From Mariniblastus fucicola (lineage in GTDB: Bacteria; Planctomycetota; Planctomycetia; Pirellulales; Pirellulaceae), in assembly GCF_008087665.1 (NCBI RefSeq), contig NZ_CP042912.1, positions 4,898,001 to 4,962,000 on the forward strand: DNA of 64,000 nt, in the 5' to 3' direction. The notes beneath the pieces were generated by a model, which saw only the letters and a list, made by a program, of their open reading frames with translations, searched no databases and had not been told where the DNA came from. This document shows positions 17,298-27,860 of the stretch, one piece after another. Position 1 is the first letter of the stretch, and the number at the start of each line of letters is the position of its first letter. Both the position numbers and the translations under genes were made by a program.

Positions 17298-17990
17298 TCA
17301 ACCTTTTGAGCTATTTGGCATCGACGCGTGCCAATCTCTCTTGAATCCATCGAATCCGTCAGCATTGACCTGATGGCACTCTGAGCAATTCACCAACCTG
17401 GAAAATTCCAGGTGCTCCTCTTTCGCGAACTCACCCTTCTCGATCAACAGGTGACATTTCGCACAATCAGATAGCCCGCCGGGATGAGCTTCAAAAAACT
17501 GTTCGTCGCCATAAAACCAGTCTTTGAATATTCCAACCAGCGCCGCGTCACCGACAGCGGGCAACCGATGACACAGACTGCAGTCTTCGAACTGTTCTTG
17601 TTGAGAATGTCCATGCAACAGATTGAATGCCTGGACATTAAACGCAACGGGTGTCAAATTTCCAGCGGAGGATCCAGCGGAGGATAACTCCGAATCAATG
17701 ACCGCCGCACTGGTTCCGGTAATCGTTTCGCCAACGGGCACGAAAGAACTCCCCAGCCAAATGCCCGCCAGCATCGCAACTGCAGCCGTCGACAAAATTG
17801 CTGCCCAGCCAAACCGGGCAGGGTTTGAAACAGGCGACGAGAGGCTCACCTCATCCTTGGAGCTCAAGCTGGCGATTGCCGTGTCCAGCTGACTCGACGG
17901 TTCACGCAACGTCATTTGTTGCAGCAACAATTCAACGTCAGCTGCCCCTTGATCGGGTGATTGGACTCCTCGAGATTCGCCTCGATTCAT
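17298..17990 (-). CDS. One-TM protein with three CXXCH heme motifs, putative anti-sigma partner
   Basis: A 230-residue protein. It has a cytoplasmic N-terminus of about 60 residues, one TM helix (61-84), and an extracytoplasmic domain with three c-type heme motifs: CSLCH (137-141), CAKCH (176-180) and CSECH (202-206). Additional His residues (126, 128, 169, 193, 221) could be distal ligands. The start overlaps the sigma-factor stop by ATGA, the usual layout of an ECF sigma factor and its membrane anti-sigma. No zinc-finger (HxxxCxxC) anti-sigma domain is visible. The anti-sigma role is inferred from gene order and topology. The heme attachment is inferred from motifs. It could instead be a cytochrome cotranscribed with the sigma gene. 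Confidence 0.7.
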   Translation of the reverse strand: MNRGESRGVQSPDQGAADVELLLQQMTLREPSSQLDTAIASLSSKDEVSLSSPVSNPARFGWAAILSTAAVAMLAGIWLGSSFVPVGETITGTSAAVIDSELSSAGSSAGNLTPVAFNVQAFNLLHGHSQQEQFEDCSLCHRLPAVGDAALVGIFKDWFYGDEQFFEAHPGGLSDCAKCHLLIEKGEFAKEEHLEFSRLVNCSECHQVNADGFDGFKRDWHASMPNSSKG

Positions 17991-18496
17991 AGCTGGCCTT
18001 TCAGATGATCTTTCAGTTTCAGCAACGCCCGACGGTATCGAGTCGCCATTGTTTTCGGAGACGTTTCGGCCATTTCCCCAGCCTGCTCAAATGTCAAACC
18101 AGCGAAAATTTTCAAAACGACAACTTCTCGCTCAAGCTCAGCCAATCCATCGATCGCAGCCCGAAGCTGTTCGGCTCGTTCCTGAGTCAACATCGCATCG
18201 TCAGGTGAAGCCTGATCTTCCCGTTGCTGTACGCTCTCAAACAGACTTTCGCCCAGTCGCTGTTGCCGTTGCTGATTCCGCTGCAAGTCGATCGCGCAAT
18301 TGCGTACGCATCGAAAAACGTAGGGAACCATTTTGTCATCTTCAATTCCGCCGATCGGAATTGGAGCGTCGTGCAAACGGGCAAATGCATTCTGAATCGC
18401 GTCTTCAGCGGTTTGTCCACATCCGAGGATCGAAAGCGCGTACGTAAACAAACCCTGGCGGTGTTCTCGATACAAGCTTTCCATGCACTGTTTCAT
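17987..18496 (-). CDS. ECF-type RNA polymerase sigma factor
   Basis: A 169-residue ECF sigma factor. Region 2 (about 8-80) contains the helix that binds the -10 element (AEDAIQNAFARL). Region 4 (about 110-165) shows LAELEREVVVLKIFAGLTFE and the DNA-binding helix AETSPKTMATRYRRALLKLK. The intervening linker is Gln-rich. ATG 18496 is chosen because upstream residues are not sigma-like. ATG 18484 is possible. The TM/CXXCH protein is translationally coupled downstream. Confidence 0.92.
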   Translation of the reverse strand: MKQCMESLYREHRQGLFTYALSILGCGQTAEDAIQNAFARLHDAPIPIGGIEDDKMVPYVFRCVRNCAIDLQRNQQRQQRLGESLFESVQQREDQASPDDAMLTQERAEQLRAAIDGLAELEREVVVLKIFAGLTFEQAGEMAETSPKTMATRYRRALLKLKDHLKGQL

Positions 18497-18738
18497 GAAT
18501 TCCGTTTGGTCACTGGCTCTCAGACCGCGGCAACATTCAATAGACGATTGTCGAATCGATTTTGCTTCAGAAAAGTTTGAAGAAATTTTGGGCGGCCGTT
18601 CGTTAGTAAAGCAGACGCGGCCTGCAACCATTAACTCCTTGCGACATTATGTCCTGCAGGGAAGGGCAGGGGGCGATTCCAATTCTCAATCGTTTTCACA
18701 ACTTGGCGATCGCCCATAGGACTTGTTCCATTAACGCA

Positions 18739-18744
18739 TATAAT
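18739..18744 (+). promoter_or_regulatory. Possible -10 element
   Basis: A perfect TATAAT lies 43 bases before the presumed GTG start of the lipoprotein gene, but no good -35 hexamer sits 16-18 bases upstream. It may be an extended or activator-dependent promoter, or chance. Confidence 0.3.
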
Positions 18745-18786
18745 TGGTTATCAACCATCCATCGGCCTTTCAAACCTACTGTACCT

Positions 18787-19380
18787 GTGTTGTTTTCCAT
18801 CTCCAAAATTTTAGTTTCTGCGAGCCTTGTTGTTGGCTGCGCCGTATTCGTACTTTTCGCCGGATGCAAAGAAGAACCGCAAATCGTTACCCATCGAATT
18901 CCCAAATCTCAATCGGGATTGGAGGACCTGCGTAACGAGGCAGCAGATCCCGACAACAAATCGGAAGCCGCGCCGGCGAAGTTCCCAACGCCTGACGGCT
19001 GGACGCGTGGCAAATCCAATCCCATGTTTCCCACTGAAAAATTCCTCAAGGATTTCGACGGTAACGAGGTCGTGCTGAGCATTATGTCATTGCCGGCTTC
19101 GAACGATTGGGAATCCAACGTGCAGCGCTGGCTTGGACAAGTCGGGATGGAAAAGTCGCTTGCTGAAATCAAGTCGATGACGACGCAGGTTCCCGTTGAC
19201 GGCAAATCTTCGTCGAAAGTTCGCTTGCTCGCTGACGATTCGGATAGCCAAGCCATCGTCGGGATCATGGCTTTGAAAAGAAACACAGCCTGGTTCATCA
19301 AGTTGATGGGTGAGAAGGCTGCGGTCGAGTCAGCGGAAAGCGAATTCGACGCTTACGTGGATTCGATCAAGCTACCCTAG
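18787..19380 (+). CDS. Hypothetical lipoprotein
   Basis: A protein of about 197 residues. It has a lipoprotein signal ending LFAGC (Cys at about residue 28), a polar linker, and a globular C-terminal domain with a PxGWTRG motif. This pattern resembles small planctomycete lipoproteins that NCBI leaves as hypothetical. The frame is open upstream to 18649, but the nearest starts that leave a normal signal peptide are GTG 18787 or TTG 18790. The start is therefore uncertain. It diverges from the sigma gene and precedes the ResB-CcsA gene by about 95 bases. Confidence 0.65.
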   Translation: MLFSISKILVSASLVVGCAVFVLFAGCKEEPQIVTHRIPKSQSGLEDLRNEAADPDNKSEAAPAKFPTPDGWTRGKSNPMFPTEKFLKDFDGNEVVLSIMSLPASNDWESNVQRWLGQVGMEKSLAEIKSMTTQVPVDGKSSSKVRLLADDSDSQAIVGIMALKRNTAWFIKLMGEKAAVESAESEFDAYVDSIKLP

Positions 19381-19476
19381 CAATCGAAACGAAACCCGGC
19401 TTTAACAGGTCGGTTTAATAGATTCCTACGCCTGAGACGAAGCGTTTAATCAAACCCAATTGTGGTGGAAACGAAA

Positions 19477-22400
19477 ATGGCAACGAACTCGCTCCCGACT
19501 AAATCTGGTACTGCCGCAAATCGCCATGGCGAACTTTCGGCCACGGATATTGCCACTGCGATCATCGCTCCACTGGCTTCCTTGAAGCTCACCGTTTTCC
19601 TGTTGTTCACGGCGATCGCGGTCGTCTTTATCGCAACCTTGCAGCAGGCTTCGATGGACATGTGGTCCGTCAAGAACATGCACTATGACAACTGGTTCGT
19701 TACGATCCCGTTCCAGGCGTTGCTGATCGAACGTTGGTTTCCGGGCTTTCAGGACGTCCCAGGCAGCTTCGTCATCCCCAGTGGAAAATTGATTATCTAT
19801 GGGTTGATCATCAACCTGGTCGCTGCGCACTTACTACGTTTTCGTATCAAAGCCAAAGGCGTGAAGCTGTGGATCGGATTGGTGACTGCGGTGATCGCGG
19901 GCGTCGTCACGTGGGCGATGAGCTTCAACACGTTTGGCACCGATGGGTTCCAGAAAGCTCCTCCTGTGAGCTATTCACAGATGTGGTTGATCATGCAAGT
20001 CATTTTGCTGGGGTTGGCCCTGTCCTGCGTCGCCGGGATGTTCCTGACTGAAAAAGGGAAACGTATCGAAAAATCGATCCTCGGCATCTTCGCTTTCCTC
20101 GCCGCCGCAGTTTTGATGATCACGATTGGTTTGGGAAAAGACGCGTTCATCGGCGATTCTGGAATGCGAATCCTGTGGCAGTTGGCTCAGTCCACGATCG
20201 CGGCTTGCGTTGCGTGGGGAGCCTGCGTTTTGCTGTTCCATCGGAAAGCCGGCATCGTGTTGCTGCACCTCGGAGTCGTCGGCTTGATGGCGAACGAGTT
20301 GTACGTGACGTACACGAACGAAGAGACACGAATGCAGTTCGTCGAAGGAGAATCCACCAGCGTCGCGACCGATATTCGCGCAACCGAGTTTGTGATCCTC
20401 GATCAGTCTGACCCTGAGTTTGACGAGATGGTGGCGATCCCGGAATCGATGCTTAAGTCTGGCGAACTGATTCAGGACGAGCGCCTTCCGTTCTCGATAC
20501 GCTGCTTGAAGTTTTATGACAACGCCCGCGTCGACCGAGCATCTGCTCCCAACAAAGATATCAAAGGCATGGGGCGAATGGTTGACATTGTTGAGCTTCC
20601 GCCGAGCGTTAGCGATCAAGTTGATTTTGCGGCCGCGCGAATCGAACTGTTGTCCAAGTCCGGAGAATCGTTGGGCACGTGGAAGGTTTCGCAGATGCTT
20701 CGGGAGTTCGCGGATACCGTTTCGGTTGGTGACAAAGACTATCGCATTGGGTTGCGTTTCAAATCCGAGTACAAGCCATACGCTTTGAAACTGAACGACG
20801 TCAAAGCCGAATACTACACGGGTACTTCGACACCCAAATGGTTCTCTTCGAACGTGGAACTGGTGGACCTCGAAACGAATTCCAGTTCGGAACATGAGAT
20901 CTGGATGAACAATCCGCTGCGATACGACGGCGAGACGTTTTACCAGGCCAGCTACGATGCATCGGGCGGTGAAGAAATGTCTGCGTTGCAAGTCGTGAAA
21001 AATCGCGGCTGGATGATCCCTTACATTTGTTGCATGTTCACAGTCGTTGGCCTTGCCGGCCAATTCGGCAGCTCGTTGCTTGCGTGGTTGAAGAAGAACA
21101 AGGCACAGACGGAATCAAAACTGGAAAAGGACGATTCCGGCCGTCCGATCAGAAAGCGGTTCAACTGGAAGTCTCCTGCGTTTCTTGTCCCAAGTGGCAT
21201 CGCTGCGATTTTCGCTCTGTATGCCATGTCGGGCCTGTCCAAATCGGCGCGTCCGGTTGTCCATGAGTCCGGAATGCGATTGGATCGTTTCGGCGAAATC
21301 CCGATTACCAACAAGGGTCGCATCCAGCCTCTGGATTCGTTTGCTCGCAACACGGCCCGGCAATTCAGCAAACGCGAGTTCGTCTATGACAAAGACCTGA
21401 CGAAACAGCCCGCCATTCGCTGGCTGGCGGACACGATGTTCGAAGCGGACGGCTATGATGAGTTTCGTCTGTTTCGCATCGAGGATTTGGAAATTCTGGA
21501 CTCGCTGGACTTGCCCAAAGAGGCCGGAGCCGGCGAGCCGAAGGATGTCCGTTTTCGCTATACGCTCAAGCAACTTGAAAAAGCCCCACCGAAGCTGTTT
21601 TCAGCGCTGCCTGAACCGGGCACGCCCGAATCGATGTGGAGCCCGTATCAATCGAGGGCTCAAAAGCATCTGGGGCGCATCCAACAAACGCTAGGACTGT
21701 CCGCCATCGTTGCCGATACTACGGACTCAGCTTCGCAACGACTTGATCGCCAACGCGGCAAAATGGCTGCCATGCTTGGAGACCGTCCGTTCCCGATCAA
21801 TCCGGAACGATGGCCGCGGTTCATTCCCAAAGGCAACGAGTGGAGTACTCTTTCGGATGCCGACAATCGCCGCTGGCTGATCGAGAAAGCGACCGATCTG
21901 GAGTCCGAAACGGTGATGGGACTGTACCCGAAGTTGCTTGAATCGAGCGATTCATTGCGTGATTATCGGCTGGAAGAATCGTCGACGGTTTTGGATCAGG
22001 TCGACCTGAAGAAATTGCTGTTCACGCCGGATCGAATCGATGCTGCGGAGAAAGAAGGGGCCAAAACGCCCGAGGAAATTACTTCTTCGATCCTGAGTTC
22101 ACCTGCGGCACAGCGTGTTCGGCTGATGGCCTTCAACGAGTCCGATCGGCTGATCAACAGTCTGCTCGCCAACATGAATGGCGATGAAAACGAAATATCA
22201 ACGTCTGGCGAATCGATTGACGTTCAACTTTCCGGGCTGTTTCAGAAGATGGGCGTAGCCTATCGGGCTGGCGACGCTGATACATTTAATTCACTGACCG
22301 AAGAGTACCTCGGTGCCGTTCAGGCAACGAGTGAAGTCAGTGGCTTCCTCAGCAGAATGAAAGCGGAGAAAGTCTACAACGGCTGGTCGCCGTTTTACGT

Positions 22401-23319
22401 CAGCATGGTGCTGTACTTGATCGCATTTGTTGCAGTTGCGTTTTCATGGTTCATGAGCTTTGACCAGAACTTCAGCAAGATCTTTGGCCGGACGGCAATC
22501 GCCATCGTACTGATCGCACTGCTGGTTCAGATGATTGGTTTGGTTTTTCGCGTTTACATTTCGGGTCGGCCGCCAGTTACGAATCTGTATTCGTCGGCTC
22601 TGTTCGTTTCCGCGGTGTTTGTCGCCGTGATGCTGCTTGTGGAAGCGATAACGCGACTGGGCGTTGGCACAGCGATGGGTAGTATCGGCGCGTTCGGTGC
22701 ATTGCTTTGGGCATGGACAATGTCCATCGTTGATGGCGACACATTTTCGGTCCTGGTCGCTGTGCTCGACACGCAGTTCTGGCTTTCGACGCACGTTGTC
22801 TGCATCACGATTGGCTATGGTGTCACCTTTGGTGCAGGTTTCCTGGCGGTAGCCTACGTTCTTATCTCCATGTTCACGCCAGCGTTGGACAAAAACGTTC
22901 GAAGACAATTCTCCAGCATCATCTACGGGATCACTTGCTTCGCCCTCTTCTTCAGCTTCTTTGGGACCGTGCTTGGCGGGCTTTGGGGCGATGATTCCTG
23001 GGGACGATTTTGGGGCTGGGACCCGAAGGAGAATGGAGCATTGATGATCGTACTTTGGAGTGCACTGTTGCTTCACGCTCGCTGGGGCGGACTTGTGAAA
23101 GAACGCGGTATCGCCATCCTCGCAATTCTCGGCAACATCGTCGTGCTGTGGAGCTGGAAAGGCGTGAACAGCATGGGCGTCGGTCTGCACGCTTATGCGG
23201 GCTCCGAAGATAGCACGGTTTTCTGGATCGTCTTCGTTGGTGCGATGCATCTGGTCGTTGCTGCAGTCGCCCTGACTCCAACGAAGTTCTGGTACAGCCA
23301 CATACGACACGCCACATAG
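19477..23319 (+). CDS. ResB-CcsA fusion, System II cytochrome c biogenesis protein
   Basis: A 1280-residue membrane protein. The N-terminal half (about 25-550) is ResB-like, with four TM segments and a large extracytoplasmic loop ending before the TM near 515-535. A middle region (about 580-950) has one TM and a soluble domain starting GEIPITNKGRIQPLDSFARN. The C-terminal part (about 970-1280) is CcsA-like, with at least seven TM helices and the WWD signature WGRFWGWDPKENGALM (about 1180-1195). Heme-ligand His residues are present in flanking segments. System II ResB-CcsA exports heme and attaches it to CXXCH apocytochromes. ATG 19477 is preferred over GTG 19462. Naturally fused ResB-CcsA proteins are known in several phyla. 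Confidence 0.92.
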   Translation: MATNSLPTKSGTAANRHGELSATDIATAIIAPLASLKLTVFLLFTAIAVVFIATLQQASMDMWSVKNMHYDNWFVTIPFQALLIERWFPGFQDVPGSFVIPSGKLIIYGLIINLVAAHLLRFRIKAKGVKLWIGLVTAVIAGVVTWAMSFNTFGTDGFQKAPPVSYSQMWLIMQVILLGLALSCVAGMFLTEKGKRIEKSILGIFAFLAAAVLMITIGLGKDAFIGDSGMRILWQLAQSTIAACVAWGACVLLFHRKAGIVLLHLGVVGLMANELYVTYTNEETRMQFVEGESTSVATDIRATEFVILDQSDPEFDEMVAIPESMLKSGELIQDERLPFSIRCLKFYDNARVDRASAPNKDIKGMGRMVDIVELPPSVSDQVDFAAARIELLSKSGESLGTWKVSQMLREFADTVSVGDKDYRIGLRFKSEYKPYALKLNDVKAEYYTGTSTPKWFSSNVELVDLETNSSSEHEIWMNNPLRYDGETFYQASYDASGGEEMSALQVVKNRGWMIPYICCMFTVVGLAGQFGSSLLAWLKKNKAQTESKLEKDDSGRPIRKRFNWKSPAFLVPSGIAAIFALYAMSGLSKSARPVVHESGMRLDRFGEIPITNKGRIQPLDSFARNTARQFSKREFVYDKDLTKQPAIRWLADTMFEADGYDEFRLFRIEDLEILDSLDLPKEAGAGEPKDVRFRYTLKQLEKAPPKLFSALPEPGTPESMWSPYQSRAQKHLGRIQQTLGLSAIVADTTDSASQRLDRQRGKMAAMLGDRPFPINPERWPRFIPKGNEWSTLSDADNRRWLIEKATDLESETVMGLYPKLLESSDSLRDYRLEESSTVLDQVDLKKLLFTPDRIDAAEKEGAKTPEEITSSILSSPAAQRVRLMAFNESDRLINSLLANMNGDENEISTSGESIDVQLSGLFQKMGVAYRAGDADTFNSLTEEYLGAVQATSEVSGFLSRMKAEKVYNGWSPFYVSMVLYLIAFVAVAFSWFMSFDQNFSKIFGRTAIAIVLIALLVQMIGLVFRVYISGRPPVTNLYSSALFVSAVFVAVMLLVEAITRLGVGTAMGSIGAFGALLWAWTMSIVDGDTFSVLVAVLDTQFWLSTHVVCITIGYGVTFGAGFLAVAYVLISMFTPALDKNVRRQFSSIIYGITCFALFFSFFGTVLGGLWGDDSWGRFWGWDPKENGALMIVLWSALLLHARWGGLVKERGIAILAILGNIVVLWSWKGVNSMGVGLHAYAGSEDSTVFWIVFVGAMHLVVAAVALTPTKFWYSHIRHAT

Positions 23320-23433
23320 CCGGCAAGTAAATCCACAGGCGGTCGAACCCTAATCGCCACAATGCAATTCACGAAAGGCATTGCTGCGCCAAAAGCAATT
23401 GCGCGATGCCATCCATTTGTTCAGGATCGTCAC

Positions 23434-25011
23434 ATGAAAATCCGCAAGCTAACTTCTGCGATCGTACTTCTGGGCACGTTGCTCGCCGCCGTTGCATACC
23501 CTTCCACACTGCCTGGCCAGGACCAACAACCTTCAGGTGATCAAAGCACATCCGCTGGCGCAAAAGCAGTCGCCAGCAACAGCGCTCTGGATCAACTCAT
23601 TGAATCCAACTCAATCGCTCAGCTCTTGAAGGGCGATGATCTCGAGCTCGATTCCGCTGACTTGCCCGCCGTCAGGAGTGCGCTTTGGAAGAAACTCAAG
23701 ACAGAGACTCGCGAGGACGTGGCCCGAAAAAAGGAAGACGAAACGCAACCTTATTCGATCAAGTATCGCCGAGGTCGCAGAAGCAACGCGAAAATAGTTG
23801 AGTCCGTTTTGGACGTGCGCACGATTGAATTCAACGGAAAAGTGATGCGTTTTGCCACTGAGGTGAAAGGCAAGAAGCCAGAATCCGGATATCCGCTCTA
23901 CATCTCGCTGCATGGAGGAGGCAGTGGCCCCAACGGTCGAGTCAACGATCAGCAGTGGCTGAACCAGACAAAGATCTGGAGCCGATCGGTTGAAACAGGT
24001 ATCCATGTGACTCCGCGTGCGGTTTCCAACACCTGGGACTTACACTTCAGACCAGCTTCTTACGTAATGTACGACCGGTTGATCGAAAACATGATCGCGT
24101 TTCACGATGTTGATCCAAACCGGGTTTACATTCTTGGGTTCTCGGCGGGAGGCGACGGACTTTATCAGATCACTGCGAGGATGCCGGACCGATTCGCGGC
24201 CACGAACATGATGGCTGGGCATCACAACAACGTTAGCGTCGTCAACTATCGTAACGTCCCCTTCCTGATCCAGATGGGAGAGAAAGACGCAGCTTTCAAA
24301 CGTAACATCCAAGCCGCAAAGTTCGATGCGAAATTGAACGAGGCCGCAGAATCATTTGGAGGCTATCCGCATGAAACACTGATCCACCTTGACGGAAATC
24401 ACAACAACTGGATTCCCGCATCAAGCATGTTGTCTCGACAGGAAAACATCGTGATTGCCGATCCGGGCAAGTGGCTCGACGGTGATCGAACCACCGCTAC
24501 GAAAAATACAAACAGCATTGTCTGGCTGAGCAAACATACGAGAAATCCGTGGCCCAATCGAGTTCGCTGGGAGATCGGATGCGGAGCGCCCAGTCGCTCC
24601 GGGGTGGCGGAAGACGACAATACATTTTGGACCAGCAAGGCAAGAAGCCGTCAGTTCTATTGGCTGGAGAACAACGACGACTCTCGCACGAAAGGAATCG
24701 TCGACGTCAGCTATGATCGGAATTCCCGGATCAACATTGAAGCATGCGGCGATTCGATCAAGCTGCTGCTGCGTGAAGAGATGTTTGACTTTTCACGCCC
24801 CATCACTATCACCGCCGGCGGCAAAGACTATTCGGTAACGCCAAAGCCACACCTGAAAACGATGGTGCAAACGCTGGTCGACCGAGGGGATGTCAACTAT
24901 GCGTTTCCTGTGGCCATCGAAGTCAGGAAAAACAAGAACGGCAAGTTTTCGTTTGATGGAGACGTCAAAGCCGGAAGGCCGAACACCGGCAACGACAGCA
25001 ACTCTCGCTAG
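23434..25011 (+). CDS. Secreted alpha/beta-hydrolase (PHB depolymerase/esterase-like)
   Basis: A 525-residue protein with a Sec signal peptide (about 1-28) and a linker. An esterase-type hydrolase domain follows, with oxyanion strand LHGGGSGPNG (about 157-166), nucleophile elbow GFSAGGDG with Ser237, and a probable catalytic His in HLDGNHNNW (about 315-325). The last 180 residues form a beta-rich domain of unknown type. The pattern resembles the polyhydroxybutyrate depolymerase/feruloyl esterase group, but the substrate cannot be set. The longer frame from 23362 lacks a signal-peptide start and is rejected. It converges with the next gene across 16 bases. Confidence 0.8.
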   Translation: MKIRKLTSAIVLLGTLLAAVAYPSTLPGQDQQPSGDQSTSAGAKAVASNSALDQLIESNSIAQLLKGDDLELDSADLPAVRSALWKKLKTETREDVARKKEDETQPYSIKYRRGRRSNAKIVESVLDVRTIEFNGKVMRFATEVKGKKPESGYPLYISLHGGGSGPNGRVNDQQWLNQTKIWSRSVETGIHVTPRAVSNTWDLHFRPASYVMYDRLIENMIAFHDVDPNRVYILGFSAGGDGLYQITARMPDRFAATNMMAGHHNNVSVVNYRNVPFLIQMGEKDAAFKRNIQAAKFDAKLNEAAESFGGYPHETLIHLDGNHNNWIPASSMLSRQENIVIADPGKWLDGDRTTATKNTNSIVWLSKHTRNPWPNRVRWEIGCGAPSRSGVAEDDNTFWTSKARSRQFYWLENNDDSRTKGIVDVSYDRNSRINIEACGDSIKLLLREEMFDFSRPITITAGGKDYSVTPKPHLKTMVQTLVDRGDVNYAFPVAIEVRKNKNGKFSFDGDVKAGRPNTGNDSNSR

Positions 25012-25027
25012 TCACGGCGTCGCTGTA

Positions 25028-25537
25028 CTAACGCGGCCCAACCAGCTTCGAGATTCGTTGCAGCAGATATCGAATCATTCCGATCGGACGGGCTGGTGTC
25101 CGAGAATACTCGGCGTCTCGTTCCCAGAACTCCATCGCTGACGCGGACAATTCAGTTTCCTTGATCTCCGAGCCGGCTGATTCATGGCCATCTTTTGTCC
25201 TGGCAAAATTCTGCAAACGGGTTTCGAAACCCGTTTTGCCTAGCTGAGCCTGCAGGCTGTCGAAATTTTTCTTCGCAGCACTCTCCCGACGAGCTTTCCG
25301 TCGTTCCAATCGCGTCTGCTGCCTGACGCCCAACGCGTCACAGGTGACCAACAAGATCCAGAACATGGAGGCAAACAGCACGATTCCAATCACGAACACC
25401 CTGCCTGCATAGGAAAGGTGCCCCCCAGAGACACTCGCAATGATTAAGACCAGCGCCACAACCGGGCACAGCCACAACCAATTGGCGGTCGGCTTCTGGG
25501 CTTTCGAAGGTCGTTTTGTTGGCGGCGATGGTTTCAT
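25028..25537 (-). CDS. Hypothetical membrane protein with two TM helices
   Basis: A 169-residue protein not matched to any family by eye. It has a basic N-terminus (KPSPPTKRPSKAQKP), two TM helices at about 18-40 and 46-70, and then a charged, helical cytoplasmic region with many Arg and Lys (about 75-120). ATG 25537 is preferred; an upstream start at 25585 would add 16 residues. It is separated from btaB by about 90 bases on the same strand order. Confidence 0.65.
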   Translation of the reverse strand: MKPSPPTKRPSKAQKPTANWLWLCPVVALVLIIASVSGGHLSYAGRVFVIGIVLFASMFWILLVTCDALGVRQQTRLERRKARRESAAKKNFDSLQAQLGKTGFETRLQNFARTKDGHESAGSEIKETELSASAMEFWERDAEYSRTPARPIGMIRYLLQRISKLVGPR

Positions 25538-25625
25538 GCGGAACGATCCAATGAATTCGGCAAACCAACTATAACCGAAAAACAAACGACCGTCCTCAAC
25601 ACATATCGTGCCGATAGCAGCGCTA

Positions 25626-26357
<732 letters not shown>

Positions 26358-26429
26358 GGACGGTTCTTGGTTAGCGCGGCAGAAAAAGGAGTTCAGCAGA
26401 TTAAAGCAGCTTCGATTCAAAACCGAAAT

Positions 26430-27623
26430 TCAGGCACCCAGTTCGGCAATGTAGAAACTGCCGTAGGTGTGAACCCGGTCCTTTTCGTGCAACTCAGTCG
26501 ACAACTCTGGCCGATAGCTCAACATCGGAGAGACGTTCTGGATCTCGCCGTTGTGCTTGACTTTCACATGCTCAATGAAGTCCGTTCGCAACCCGCCGCT
26601 GCGCCAAATCAAACGCGCTCCGGGAGCAGCTTTGTCGATGATGGCTTGCCATTCCGACTCCAGCAATGGAAAGAATTGATCGCTGAGCCAATCCATATGG
26701 TCCAGCAAAATGAACCTTGAGATTTGGCCGTCGTGCTTTTCCAGGAACCCCTGAACCGAATCGGTGTGAGTCGAAACGCGATCAACGATTCCGTTCTTTA
26801 GCTGCTGAAAGTTTTCTTCCTTCAGATACTCCGGGCAACACTCACGCGTGTACTGTCCGTTCAGATAGACGCGCCAGAAATAGTTATCCTGAATCGGAAG
26901 TTCAGCGAACACGCTTTCGACACAGTCCTGAATGAACTTTACCAATCCACCCGGATACTGCGTTTCGATTTGACGTCGTTGGGCTTTTGGAACGCCCAGC
27001 ATCGACATCGTCGTATCCCGATTCATGGCGAACTTCATCAAGCTCGACCAAAATTTATCTTTGAGATGTTTCTCGTAGATATCGCGTTGCTCTTCGATCG
27101 ACTTCGCATCCAGCAGCGCATTAATATGAGGCCGAACGCGGATCACTTTGTCGGTGTAAGCCTTGACCATTCGCGCAAACGCACCTGATGTCCCGCGAAA
27201 GTAGAATGTCTTTTTGGGATTGTCGAACCATTTGATTTTCTTGTCCCAGAAATCCTGAGACCACGTCGGCAATTCGCCCCGAAGTTTGTCCGTATAGACG
27301 GCTTTGGCTCCCGGCAATCGACCGTCGCCAAACATTTTGAAAAAGTCATCGAACTCGAGGTTTCTGATGGCCGATTTTTTCAGATCCAGCAACGCATTTT
27401 GGCGCGGATTCATATCGACGGCGTGGACATGATTTGGTCCGGCGAGCGAATAATCGAGCGCGTTACATCCGGCCGACGTGATCACCATGACGTTGTCTTC
27501 GGGGCCAAAATCCAGCGCAACGCGATCGAGCCTGGGATCTTCCCAGCAGGTGTTGTAAACCAGATTATTACCGTGAACCGACTGAAAAACGCGTCGACTC
27601 ACCCAGTCAAAAATCGCCATCAT
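26430..27623 (-). CDS. btaA: DUF3419 protein, BtaA-like 3-amino-3-carboxypropyl transferase
   Basis: A 397-residue DUF3419/BtaA protein. BtaA transfers the aminocarboxypropyl group of SAM to diacylglycerol, making diacylglyceryl-homoserine. Recognisable segments are NLVYNTCWEDPRLDRVAL near the N-terminus, the SAM-binding VITSAGCNALDY (about 48-60) with HAVDMNPRQ, and a C-terminal segment around LLDHMDWLSD (about 305-315). The first two codons are both ATG. It is followed after 72 bases by the btaB methyltransferase, so the pair can encode the full DGTS pathway, often induced by phosphate limitation. No Pho box was identified. Confidence 0.88.
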   Translation of the reverse strand: MMAIFDWVSRRVFQSVHGNNLVYNTCWEDPRLDRVALDFGPEDNVMVITSAGCNALDYSLAGPNHVHAVDMNPRQNALLDLKKSAIRNLEFDDFFKMFGDGRLPGAKAVYTDKLRGELPTWSQDFWDKKIKWFDNPKKTFYFRGTSGAFARMVKAYTDKVIRVRPHINALLDAKSIEEQRDIYEKHLKDKFWSSLMKFAMNRDTTMSMLGVPKAQRRQIETQYPGGLVKFIQDCVESVFAELPIQDNYFWRVYLNGQYTRECCPEYLKEENFQQLKNGIVDRVSTHTDSVQGFLEKHDGQISRFILLDHMDWLSDQFFPLLESEWQAIIDKAAPGARLIWRSGGLRTDFIEHVKVKHNGEIQNVSPMLSYRPELSTELHEKDRVHTYGSFYIAELGA

Positions 27624-27860
27624 TGCTCGCTATTGAGACCCATCAAAATGAGCCACAGATTGTAGCAATCGGACTCCAATCCTGCCATGACGCGATCTCA
27701 GGTACTGGTTGTGCCGATGATATCGGTGGTGCAGAATCCTGAGCCATAAATAGTTGCTGATTTCCAAATTCTGACGACTTACCCCTTCCAGGCGTTCTAT
27801 AGGGTGTACGTTTCGGGGCAGCAAACGGCTGCATCCGAATCAACACAAAGAGGTAGTTAC

